Assembly: GCF_014932895.1 (NCBI RefSeq)
Contig: NZ_JACYOF010000013.1
Coordinates: 1-64,000, forward strand
Source of the DNA: Bacillus thuringiensis
GTDB taxonomy: Bacteria > Bacillota > Bacilli > Bacillales > Bacillaceae_G
Direction of reading: 5' to 3'
DNA length: 64,000 nt
Below, piece after piece: positions 35,904-43,319 of this stretch. Under the pieces are notes generated by a model. That model was not told the DNA's origin. It made no database searches and saw nothing but the letters and a program-made list of their open reading frames with translations. The stretch's first letter is position 1; every line of letters begins with the position of its first letter. Position numbers and translations under genes: made by a program.

Positions 35904-36193
35904 AAGTTGCAAAATAATAAGGTAACGGATGTAAAGATGTACAGAATAAATTCGATTCAAGGGAATTCTCTCAGAATAATTTTTCTTGAGGGAATATATT
36001 TTTTTGCTTTTATTAGTTTACGATAGTCTTTCTATCTATGAAATAGCATGTTGAAAAAAGGGGAAGTATTCCAAAATATTAAATTCAATTATTATAATAT
36101 TTTTTTTGAAGCTATGATATTTGAACGAATCCAATATTCTTCATGAATCATTACTGTGAGTATTTGTTTTGAAAATAAGGAAGGTATGAGTAA

Positions 36194-36571
36194 ATGAAAA
36201 TTATAATTAGAGTTTTTAAATCTTTTGATAGTAAGTTTTTAATTACAAGTTATTTGATATCAGCAGTAATATTCCTTATGTTTTGGGGAATCGTTCCAAC
36301 TAATAAAATAAGTTATATGCTGTTACTTATTGCAAATGTAATCCTATATCCATTTTCACGAATGGTATACTATCAAATAAAAAATATTATAAATAGAAAA
36401 CGTGAAGAAACCATTCGTAAAAATAACTTTATTGTACACATACTAATACAATGTTTGATTGCTATTGGATTATTTATATGCTCAATTTTTATTGCACCAT
36501 TTGGTTTTCTTTACCTTACCATTCGTGTATTGAGAATGGAAAGGAAACAGAAAAAACGCATATTACGTTAA
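36194..36571 (+). CDS. Hypothetical membrane protein
   Basis: A 125-residue protein with four predicted helices (about 17-34, 40-56, 80-98 and 100-112), a strongly basic loop KNIINRKREETIRKNN and a basic C-terminus RMERKQKKRILR. By the positive-inside rule both the loop and the tail should be cytoplasmic. AAGGAAGG precedes the ATG. No family recognised. Closed by a strong terminator. Confidence 0.65.
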   Translation: MKIIIRVFKSFDSKFLITSYLISAVIFLMFWGIVPTNKISYMLLLIANVILYPFSRMVYYQIKNIINRKREETIRKNNFIVHILIQCLIAIGLFICSIFIAPFGFLYLTIRVLRMERKQKKRILR

Positions 36572-36595
36572 ACCCTTATAAATTATTACAGAAAT

Positions 36596-36630
36596 AAAAA
36601 TCCCCTCAACATGAGTCGAGGGGATTTTTA
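36596..36630 (+). terminator. Terminator
   Basis: A 12-bp perfect stem AAAAATCCCCTC / GAGGGGATTTTT. Confidence 0.88.
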
Positions 36631-36714
36631 TTAATAATGTAAAGCAACTAAATAAATCTATCGGTTGAACGAGGTAAGACTATTATTCGTAGTATGATAA
36701 ACCTTTCTAAATTA

Positions 36715-36935
36715 TTAATAGCATTCGCTTTTAAATTGTTTAGGTGAAACACCAGTATGCTTTTTAAATACCTTTGTAAAATGGCTCTGGTCATGGAAAT
36801 TTAATAGTGTAGAAATTTCGGATATAGAATGTCTCGTATAAGTCATTAAATTTTTTGACTCATCGATCTTAGCACGCTGAATATATTCGCTTAGTGAAAT
36901 ACCAACTTCTTTTTTGAAAAGGGAAGGAATTTTCT
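36715..36935 (-). pseudogene. C-terminal fragment of an AraC-family regulator gene
   Basis: On the minus strand about 70 codons read SLFKKEVGISLSEYIQRAKI, DESKNLMTYTRHSISEISTL, LNFHDQSHFTKVFKKHTGVS, PKQFKSECY then TAA. This is the second helix-turn-helix of an AraC regulator. Upstream the frame is closed by a TAG and nothing of the effector domain is left. No start codon or ribosome site. Confidence 0.85.
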
Positions 36936-36994
36936 ATCCATTTGAACATTCGTTGTTGAATCTTAATTACGGTCAAAAGTTCATACTCAATAGT

Positions 36995-37030
36995 AAAAAA
37001 ACGCAGTTTGCAATCAAACTGCGTTTTTTT
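36995..37030. terminator. Orphan terminator hairpin
   Basis: A 16-bp perfect stem AAAAAAACGCAGTTTG / CAAACTGCGTTTTTTT with a four-base loop. It lies between the AraC fragment and the ArsR gene; probably a remnant of a lost gene. Confidence 0.7.
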
Positions 37031-37104
37031 ACTTTAAATCTATTTCTGAAACAAATTATTTGGGAATTTAAATTTAAAACAGAACTTATAAAATATAGGA
37101 GAGA

Positions 37105-37144
37105 ATTCCAAAAAAATAGAAGGTATAATTCTAAAAAAATAGAA
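37105..37144 (+). promoter_or_regulatory. Paired operator-like repeats upstream of arsR-type gene
   Basis: ATTCCAAAAAAATAGAA (37105-37121) and ATTCTAAAAAAATAGAA (37128-37144) are direct repeats 23 bp apart; the second is also an inverted repeat ATTCTA-N5-TAGAAT. They end 31 bases before the start codon. One degenerate copy survives at 27521-27537 ahead of the pseudogene twin. Confidence 0.5.
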
Positions 37145-37175
37145 TTTGATATATAGCAAACAAGGAGGGGATAGC

Positions 37176-38219
37176 ATGGAAGTCTTTCACGTAATGAGTA
37201 GAAAAAGGGAAACTTACAACGTTCAAATGAGGTATTCGATACTTTTCGAATGTGCACTTGGCATTGCGGCAATTACTCATAAAAGGTTAATCGATACTCT
37301 TGAAAAGACTCAAAGTGAATGGGAAGAAATTAGACAATCATTATCGGTAGAGATGAGAGAGCATTTACAGTTTGTAGAAGAACATAATACGTGGAAATCA
37401 TTACTTCAGTTATTGTATGAGGGAGATTTTCAGGATCTATCACAGTTTATTGCAAATGTCGTTTCAATTTCAGAAGAAGATTTAAAGTATATATGTTTAC
37501 CGTTTTTAGGAGAAAAGTATCAAGAGAAAAGACGTTTAGCCGCAAGCGGAGACGTATCTGCAATACATGAACTAATGGAACTGACACATGATCATCAATT
37601 TTTCTCTGTGTATATTGGCTTTATAAGTGATGTCGATGTGCAAGAACTAAAGGATCATTTGATCGCCGTTATGACAGGTTGGTATGAGAGTGTTATTAAG
37701 AAGGAGGAAGAGCAACTACTTTCTATATTAGAGCGAGATTATGAAGCAAAGAATGAAATGAATAAAAAGATGAAACCAGAAGAGTTTGTTGAGTGGGCGA
37801 CTGGTGGGGTGAACTACATGCCAGAGCCAAGTATTCATCACGTACTTCTTATTCCGCAAATGACGTACAGACCGTGGAATATAGAAGCGGATATTGAAGA
37901 TACGAAAGTGTTTCATTATCCAGTTGCGAATGAAAGTATTCATCCTGAAGATCCGTATGAACCGAATTATTTTTTAGTTCAAAGACATAAGGCGCTTGGG
38001 GATGGAGCGAGATTACGAATTGTAAAAATGTTGTTTGAAAAAGAACGTACATTGCAGGAAATTACTGAAAGACTGCGACTTGGTAAATCGACAGTGCATC
38101 ATCATTTAAAATTGTTACGTTCAGCTAAGTTAGTTGATATACATGACGGAAAATATGTATTAAGAAAGAAAGTAGTGCAGTCGTTAGCGAAAGAATTAGA
38201 AGCGTTTTTGAATAGATAA
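37176..38219 (+). CDS. ArsR-type HTH regulator with long N-terminal domain
   Basis: A 347-residue protein. The last ~85 residues are a winged helix: HKALGDGARLRIVKMLFEKE, LQEITERLRLGKSTVHHHLK, LLRSAKLVDIHDGKYVLRKK. The first ~250 residues are helical and not recognised, perhaps ligand binding; ArsR-type cysteines for metal are not evident. AAGGAGGGGATAGC precedes ATG 37176. It lies 57 bp ahead of an MFS efflux gene, which it probably controls. A decayed twin lies at 27569. Confidence 0.85.
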   Translation: MEVFHVMSRKRETYNVQMRYSILFECALGIAAITHKRLIDTLEKTQSEWEEIRQSLSVEMREHLQFVEEHNTWKSLLQLLYEGDFQDLSQFIANVVSISEEDLKYICLPFLGEKYQEKRRLAASGDVSAIHELMELTHDHQFFSVYIGFISDVDVQELKDHLIAVMTGWYESVIKKEEEQLLSILERDYEAKNEMNKKMKPEEFVEWATGGVNYMPEPSIHHVLLIPQMTYRPWNIEADIEDTKVFHYPVANESIHPEDPYEPNYFLVQRHKALGDGARLRIVKMLFEKERTLQEITERLRLGKSTVHHHLKLLRSAKLVDIHDGKYVLRKKVVQSLAKELEAFLNR

Positions 38220-38276
38220 TATACAACGAGAATGTACATAAAGGGAGGAATTTAATAGAAAAGTTGGTGAGCCATA

Positions 38277-39491
38277 GTGAAAAATGTATTGAAAAATCGT
38301 TCATTCTTTTTTATGTGGATTGGTAGTGCAATTTCAGAGTTAGGCGGGGCTTTCGGGACGTTTTGTAATTCAATTCTTGTATATGAGTTAACAGGATCGA
38401 AAACGGCATTAAGCAGTATGTGGTTATTATATTTTATCCCGTCTCTCATACTGCAACTAATAAGTGGGCCATTTATTGATAAATGGAGCCGAAAGTGGAT
38501 TATGATTTTTTCACAATGGATACGGGCATCTGTATTTTTACTACCCTTGGTGATGCTAGTTACAGGAAGTATAGAAGTTTGGCACGTTTACGTTGTTCAA
38601 ATTGTAGTTGGACTTATTACGCCGCTTTATACACCTGCGAGTCAAGCAATTACACCGAGTATTGTAAGTAAAGAACAACTTCAAGACGCAAATGGGTATA
38701 TTGATGGGATGACTCGTCTAATGATGTTTCTTGCTCCCGTATTAGGCGGAATAGTTATAAAATTGATTGGAAAAGAACGTACATTATTTTTCGTATGTAT
38801 TAGTCTATTTGTTAGCGGGGCTTTATTACTTTATATAAAAGAAAAGAGAACAACACAAGATATTCGGAAAACGTGGCTAGAACAGTTTCTTCATGGGTTT
38901 ACATACTTTTTCACAAAACCGATTATCGTTTGGCTCGGTGTCTTTCTTACTTTCGTGCAGTTTGGAGTAGGGGTAACGATGGTTACAAATCTGCCTTATA
39001 TAAAAGATGAGTTGTCAGCGGGATATGCGGAGTACGGCTATTTCATGGCAGGTTTCCCACTAGGGTATGTAGTTGGATCCATACTAGTCGGAAAAGTAAC
39101 ATATAAAAGCCGGCGTATGCTTATGCTCGGAGGATTGTTTTTAGGGGGACTCACATACATTTCGCTAGGATTTAATCATAGTATTGTAATCGCGGTAATA
39201 ATTGAAGTGATCGCAGGTATTTGTATTGCATTTTTCAATGTTCATAACACGACGATATGCCAACAATCAGTGCCAAATCATATGATAGGAAAAGTATTTT
39301 CAGTGCGATTATTTTTCATACGATCCGCCATGCCATTAGGTGTGTTATTAGGAGGAATACTGAGTGAAATGTGGGGAGTGAGAGTACTATACTTTATTAT
39401 CGGTGTGATTATATGTGTCACTTCTTTAATAGGAATCTTGCTTCCGTATTTTAAATTTTTGGATGAGGCGATTGAGGAGAAGTCAGCATAA
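38277..39491 (+). CDS. MFS transporter (efflux type)
   Basis: A 404-residue protein with twelve predicted helices. SGPFIDKWSRKWIMIFSQWI after helix 2 is the MFS loop, and the general pattern (WIGSAISELGGAFGTFCNSI at the start, VNPAS-type TPASQAITPSIV in the middle) is that of macrolide-efflux-like MFS proteins. It probably exports a drug or metabolite. It uses a GTG start at 38277 with GGTGAG five bases upstream. Located directly behind an ArsR-type regulator. Confidence 0.85.
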   Translation: MKNVLKNRSFFFMWIGSAISELGGAFGTFCNSILVYELTGSKTALSSMWLLYFIPSLILQLISGPFIDKWSRKWIMIFSQWIRASVFLLPLVMLVTGSIEVWHVYVVQIVVGLITPLYTPASQAITPSIVSKEQLQDANGYIDGMTRLMMFLAPVLGGIVIKLIGKERTLFFVCISLFVSGALLLYIKEKRTTQDIRKTWLEQFLHGFTYFFTKPIIVWLGVFLTFVQFGVGVTMVTNLPYIKDELSAGYAEYGYFMAGFPLGYVVGSILVGKVTYKSRRMLMLGGLFLGGLTYISLGFNHSIVIAVIIEVIAGICIAFFNVHNTTICQQSVPNHMIGKVFSVRLFFIRSAMPLGVLLGGILSEMWGVRVLYFIIGVIICVTSLIGILLPYFKFLDEAIEEKSA

Positions 39492-39506
39492 TTCAAAAAT
39501 TTATAA

Positions 39507-39536
39507 TTGAAAATAATTATCATAATCAACTATAAT
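39507..39536 (+). promoter_or_regulatory. Fur box overlapping the hmoA-like promoter
   Basis: TGAAAATAATTATCA at 39508-39522 differs by one base from the 7-1-7 Fur consensus TGATAATnATTATCA. It overlaps a -35 TTGAAA (39507-39512), which is 18 bases from TATAAT at 39531-39536. Repression by Fe-Fur is expected. Confidence 0.75.
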
Positions 39537-39564
39537 AGAAGAATACTAGTATTCTTCTATTATA
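39531..39564. repeat. 34-bp perfect palindrome at the hmoA-like start site
   Basis: The sequence from TATAATAGAAGAATAC at 39531 reads identically on both strands to 39564, centred on CTAG. Its left end is the -10 box, and the expected transcription start lies inside it. Confidence 0.8.
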
Positions 39565-39581
39565 AAGAGGGAGTGGAATTT

Positions 39582-39908
39582 ATGTTTATTGAAACTAAGA
39601 CATTTACAGTAAAAGAAGGTACATCTAATATAGTTGTAGAACGTTTCACTGGAGAAGGGATTATTGAAAAGTTTGAAGGCTTTATTGACTTAAGTGTTCT
39701 CGTTAAAAAAGTAAGACGCGGAGACGAAGAAGTAGTCGTTATGATTCGCTGGGAATCTGAAGAAGCATGGAAAAACTGGGAAACAAGTGAAGAACACTTA
39801 GCTGGACATAGAGCGAGCCGCGGGAAACCAAAACCAGATCATATCATTAACGTTGATCATGGTGTTTATTATGTGAAATCATCGAAATCGGCTTATCAGC
39901 AGTTGTAA
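39582..39908 (+). CDS. hmoA: Heme-degrading monooxygenase, HmoA-like
   Basis: A 108-residue ABM-fold protein: TSNIVVERFTGEG, EKFEGFIDLSVLVKKVRRGD, EEVVVMIRWESEEAWKNWET, then HLAGHRASRGKPKPDHI. The GHR and RGKPKP segments and the length match B. subtilis HmoA (108 residues), which opens heme to release iron. The start at 39582 has GAGGGAGTGG upstream. The near-consensus Fur box over its promoter fits an iron-starvation role. It differs from the IsdG protein of the isd operon. Confidence 0.82.
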   Translation: MFIETKTFTVKEGTSNIVVERFTGEGIIEKFEGFIDLSVLVKKVRRGDEEVVVMIRWESEEAWKNWETSEEHLAGHRASRGKPKPDHIINVDHGVYYVKSSKSAYQQL

Positions 39909-39917
39909 AATATAAGT

Positions 39918-39960
39918 AGAGGATACATGTTGTAGAAGCTAACATGTATCCTCTTTTTTT
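39918..39960 (+). terminator. Terminator of the hmoA-like gene
   Basis: A 14-bp perfect stem AGAGGATACATGTT / AACATGTATCCTCT then T6. Confidence 0.9.
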
Positions 39961-39978
39961 AGTACTGGGGGGATGTAA

Positions 39979-40683
39979 ATGATAGAAAATCTTTCATTCA
40001 TTACATATGAGCAACATAAAAAATTAGTGCAAACAATCTTAAGCGAATGTTTATCTATAGATAAAGTAAACGGATTAATGCTTATCGGATCTGTCGCAAG
40101 AGGCGATGCATATCATGAATCCGATCTAGATTTCTATATTCTTTTAGAGGACGTACAAAAGAAAGACTTTCATTCTGAAATGAGAGAAGAAATTTTAGTA
40201 GAATATAAGTATGCAGATGTTAATCAAATACAAGTAAACTTTAAAAACAATCCGATGGAACTATACTCTTTTTTAGAAGGAAAAATATTCCTTGATAAAA
40301 GCGGTGAGTTGAAAAAATTAAAGGAAATAGCTAAATATGAATTTGAAAACTACCGTGTTTCTAATGATAAAGTAAAGGGCATTTCTCATTGGTTACATAG
40401 TTGATTAATTAAAATTCAGTCTGCATTGAAAGCAAACGACGAGCGAAAAGCTTCATACATAGTCCATACGTCAATTTGGACATTGATAGAAGGATTATGG
40501 GCTATTAATAATAAGCCAGTACCGCCAGCTGGATCTGTTTTGAAGTATATTCAAACACTATCTAAAGTATCAACTAATTTTGATGACTTAATAAATAAAA
40601 TGTTTTTAGGAGATACGACAGAACGCATCTCTTCAGCAGTTTTCTTGATTGAGTGGGTTTTACTCAATTTGGAGAATAGATAA
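39979..40683 (+). pseudogene. Nucleotidyltransferase gene interrupted by an in-frame TGA
   Basis: One 235-codon frame carries a single TGA at codon 142 (40402-40404). The first part has the nucleotidyltransferase motif LMLIGSVARGDAYHESDLDF (Gly-Ser and two Asp for Mg), as in aminoglycoside nucleotidyltransferases and MNT-type proteins. The second part (IQSALKANDERKASYIVHTS, then GLWAINNKPVPPAGSVL) is the helical C-terminal domain. Both halves look undamaged otherwise, so this is a recent nonsense mutation or a sequencing error. The first half alone may still be made. Confidence 0.8.
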
Positions 40684-40919
40684 TATGGTTATTAAAATTG
40701 TCAACTTATATAGGTAAACCGATATTCCGTGTCGAATCGTTTATATAATTTCGTTAATTGTATTCCAAATGTTGCATTAAAAAAACGTTCTAGGCTATAG
40801 GAAAAAGTATTAGACTATTAAAAAATAGTCTTAGACTGAACACTTGAATACCTTTCCTTAAACATTTAAGTGTTATCAATATGAGTCTATATAATTTCTG
40901 TTTAAAAGGAGATGAGTGA

Positions 40920-41339
40920 ATGAAGTTGAATCATTTGAATCTATGTGTTGATGATTTATCAGAAGCGAGACATTTCTTTGAAACATTTTTTGATTTTCAA
41001 TTTTTGGAGCAAAAGGGAAAGGCACTTGTAGTGATGAGTGATGAGAGTGGATTTATACTCGTATTAAGTGATCCAAAAGCATTTAAGGGGAATAAGGACG
41101 TTATGTATCCGGAAGCTTTTCATATTGGTTTTTTAGTAGAAACTTCAAATGAAGTTGATCAAGCATATACTCGTTTAGTAGCTGGGGGTATTGAAATAGA
41201 CAAGGAACCTTATTCGATGAGAGGTAGTAGTTATGGTTTTTATTTTACAGTATTTAATGGCTTATTAATTGAAGTTTCTTGTCTTGACTATAGAGAAGGT
41301 AAGAAAGTCTCAAAACCTAATAGCAGTCATCAAGAGTAA
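40920..41339 (+). CDS. VOC family protein
   Basis: A 139-residue protein: MKLNHLNLCVDDLSEARHFF at the start and GSSYGFYFTVFNGLLIEVSC near the end give the VOC modules; His5, a mid-protein His (FHIGF) and Glu (IEVS) fit the metal triad. AAAAGGAGATGAGTG precedes the ATG. Substrate unknown. Single gene; a terminator-like hairpin follows. Confidence 0.88.
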   Translation: MKLNHLNLCVDDLSEARHFFETFFDFQFLEQKGKALVVMSDESGFILVLSDPKAFKGNKDVMYPEAFHIGFLVETSNEVDQAYTRLVAGGIEIDKEPYSMRGSSYGFYFTVFNGLLIEVSCLDYREGKKVSKPNSSHQE

Positions 41340-41430
41340 TTGTTTGAAGGTGTATATATAACCCCTTATCCAGTTTTGGAAGGGGCTTGTTACCATTTCA
41401 TTTGCTTTTTTTAATGGAACACTAAAATAA

Positions 41431-41480
41431 AAAAAGCGTCTTTTAGTTAGAAATTCGACTTATGAGACAGCTTCTTTTTT
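41431..41480. terminator. Terminator-like hairpin between convergent genes
   Basis: AAAAAGCGTCT pairs imperfectly with AGACAGCTTCTTTTTT across a long AT-rich loop. Confidence 0.45.
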
Positions 41481-41481
41481 A

Positions 41482-42079
41482 TTAATCTAACTGAATTTCA
41501 AATTCAAGCACAGTTTGATTAATAAAAGGCATACTTTTCTCTTTAAATCCTAAGTTTATTTCAGATAGATGATCAGGAAGAGCAGGAGAAACAATAAATT
41601 GGTAGCTCACATGTCCTTCTGTTCCAGTCCATCCTTCTGCCCAGCAATCGTATGTATCTTTTATAGATAATTCAATAAGGCTGTGTGCATTTTTCTCATT
41701 AAGTTTTTTGTCTTTTGAATCCTATTCTTTATATAAATAAATTATACTAGCATTAGAATATTGACGAATAAAAGTTACAGTATATACTGTTCCATTACGT
41801 TCATAAGTTTTTAAAACTGGTATATGCTTTTTAAACTTAGCCGGTTCAACCCGAGGTTTAAATTCTTCTTCGTCCATCATAGAGGAGAATAATGAATTTA
41901 AGTAGTCCGGATAAAATCCGTATTGCTTTGCCCAATTAGAAATAGCCTCATTAGGCGGAAATCCCGAATTCCCATTCGAAAGATCTTTACGCTCTTAATA
42001 GGGCGCAAATTTTTTCATCGATAGAGTATAAGCGTTCCTCGTAATGATCGGTAGGGCGTTCAAAATTCATTCGTTGCAT
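41482..42079 (-). pseudogene. Degraded gene for a Bacillus hypothetical protein
   Basis: A normal start (GGAGGCATGATT before ATG 42079) opens a frame beginning MQRMNFERPTDHYEERLYSI. After about 30 codons it meets a TAA, and the frame resumes after what looks like a two-base deletion (KDLSNGNSGFPPNEAISNWA). A second stop, TAG, follows YSNASIIYLYKE, with continuing similarity to the end (WAEGWTGTEGHVSYQFIVSP, then FEIQLD). I recall this as a B. cereus-group protein family of unknown function. Confidence 0.75.
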
Positions 42080-42108
42080 AATCATGCCTCCTTTACTGTA
42101 TTTTAACA

Positions 42109-42139
42109 AAAAAGACAGACTAACATAGTCTGTCTTTTT
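42109..42139 (-). terminator. Terminator of the lsrRK-cupin-lsrF operon
   Basis: A 13-bp perfect stem AAAAAGACAGACT / AGTCTGTCTTTTT immediately after lsrF. Confidence 0.88.
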
Positions 42140-42142
42140 ATA

Positions 42143-42925
42143 TTAATTTTTTACATCATCATAAAGCTCCAGAGCCTCTTTCACATTCAATCCATTCTTA
42201 ACAATGCCATGTATCGCTTGAATCATCGCAGCTGGATGTTCGGATTGCCATATGTTTCGTCCCATGTCTACTCCGATTGCGCCTTCTTGCAGTGCATTGT
42301 ACGTAATGTTTAATGCGTCTTCGATTGAATCTAGTTTTGGTCCACCAGCGATGACGACTGGGGCAGGGCATGTGCTCGTTATTTTTTCGAATCCTTCGCA
42401 GTAGTACGTTTTAATAATGTCAGCACCCATTTCAACACATACGCGGGAAGCGAGTGCAAGGAAGCGTGCTTCACGTTTTTGCAATTCTTTTGCGACTGCA
42501 GTAATGCCGAGTACTGGTAGTCCGTAATCGTGTGCTTCAGAGACTACGTTTGCGAGATTCGTAACGGTTTGTGTTTCATAGTCAGATCCGACGAAAACAG
42601 AAACGCCGACGCCAATTGCGTTTTGTTTTACTGCTTCTTTTACAGGTGTAACAATTGTTTCATTCGCTAAGTCTTTACCGACGACAGTAGCTCCGCCTGA
42701 TACACGCATAACCATCGGTGTGCTGCAGTTTTCAGGAATGCAGGAGCTAAGTACACCCCGAGTTAAAAAGAGGGAATCTGTATAAGGAAGCAAGTTTTTA
42801 ACTGTCTCAAGTGGTTGTTCTAGTCCGTGAATTGGTCCTAAAAAGTAACCGTGATCAATTGCTAACATAACCGCTCTGCCATCAGGTAAAATGGTATTTA
42901 ATCGATTTTTAAATCCCCAAGTCAT
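42143..42925 (-). CDS. lsrF: 3-hydroxy-5-phosphonooxypentane-2,4-dione thiolase
   Basis: A 260-residue class-I-aldolase-like (TIM barrel) protein: MLAIDHGYFLGPIHGLEQP near the start, ADIIKTYYCEGF with the likely catalytic lysine, and CPAPVVIAGGPKLDSIEDAL. LsrF transfers an acetyl group from the phosphorylated AI-2 product to CoA, ending AI-2 breakdown. It starts seven bases after the cupin gene. It is the last gene of the leftward half of the lsr locus. Confidence 0.93.
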   Translation of the reverse strand: MTWGFKNRLNTILPDGRAVMLAIDHGYFLGPIHGLEQPLETVKNLLPYTDSLFLTRGVLSSCIPENCSTPMVMRVSGGATVVGKDLANETIVTPVKEAVKQNAIGVGVSVFVGSDYETQTVTNLANVVSEAHDYGLPVLGITAVAKELQKREARFLALASRVCVEMGADIIKTYYCEGFEKITSTCPAPVVIAGGPKLDSIEDALNITYNALQEGAIGVDMGRNIWQSEHPAAMIQAIHGIVKNGLNVKEALELYDDVKN

Positions 42926-42931
42926 TCGAAA

Positions 42932-43294
42932 TCACTCCTTCGTTAATTTTGGATTTTCCGTTTGTACGGTATCTTTATTTGGTAAATGTGGTGACTTAAT
43001 AAAAACAGCTTTAAAAGGTCTGTCAGAATGGTTAATAAGATAGTGAGATTCATGAGGGCGAACTTGCAAGACATCACCTTGTTTAATTGGAACTCTTTCG
43101 TTATTTACATAGAAGTCAATCTCGCCTTCTAATGCATAAAAGACTTCTTCGCATGTTGTATGATAGTGATTTTGAAACTCTTGCCCAGGCTGAATGACAA
43201 CAAGGCCAAGATCAATATTTGGACCTTGTATTAAATATTTCGGCCCGTTATCACCGAAGCGATAGGCGAAATCATTTTCATTCGCTTTTAACAT
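42932..43294 (-). CDS. Cupin-domain protein of the lsr operon
   Basis: A 120-residue single-domain cupin: YHTTCEEVFYALEGEIDFYV (motif 1, with His-x3-Glu-like ligands) and GDVLQVRPHESHYLINHSDR (motif 2). AAAGGAGTG precedes ATG 43294. It lies between lsrK and lsrF, in the position where enteric lsr operons carry other AI-2 enzymes; no LsrG-like ABM protein is found in the window. A role as isomerase or sensor for phospho-AI-2 is only inferred from place. Confidence 0.85.
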   Translation of the reverse strand: MLKANENDFAYRFGDNGPKYLIQGPNIDLGLVVIQPGQEFQNHYHTTCEEVFYALEGEIDFYVNNERVPIKQGDVLQVRPHESHYLINHSDRPFKAVFIKSPHLPNKDTVQTENPKLTKE

Positions 43295-43319
43295 ATAGTT
43301 CACTCCTTTATGTAATGTG

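Larger units (their letters stand above)
35250..36193. other. Long intergenic region
   Basis: About 940 bases without a supported gene. It contains the terminator at 35387-35425, a hairpin at about 35632-35680 (GTAAGAAC-CCTTCTG / CAGAAGG-GTTCTTAC) without a T run, and candidate small RNA 3. Confidence 0.55.

Noticed and set aside
36914-37156. Plus-strand 80-codon frame over the AraC remnant and the orphan terminator
   Set aside because: It crosses a terminator stem, has no ribosome site, has a low-complexity Lys/Phe composition, and overlaps clear AraC homology on the other strand.
37176-39491. Arsenic resistance operon
   Set aside because: The regulator has an ArsR-type winged helix but no clear metal-binding cysteines, and the transporter is a general MFS protein without ArsB or ArsC neighbours.
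40812-40831. Stem AGACTATT-AAAA-AATAGTCT as a terminator
   Set aside because: Short AT-rich stem with no T run, 130 bases after the nearest gene end.
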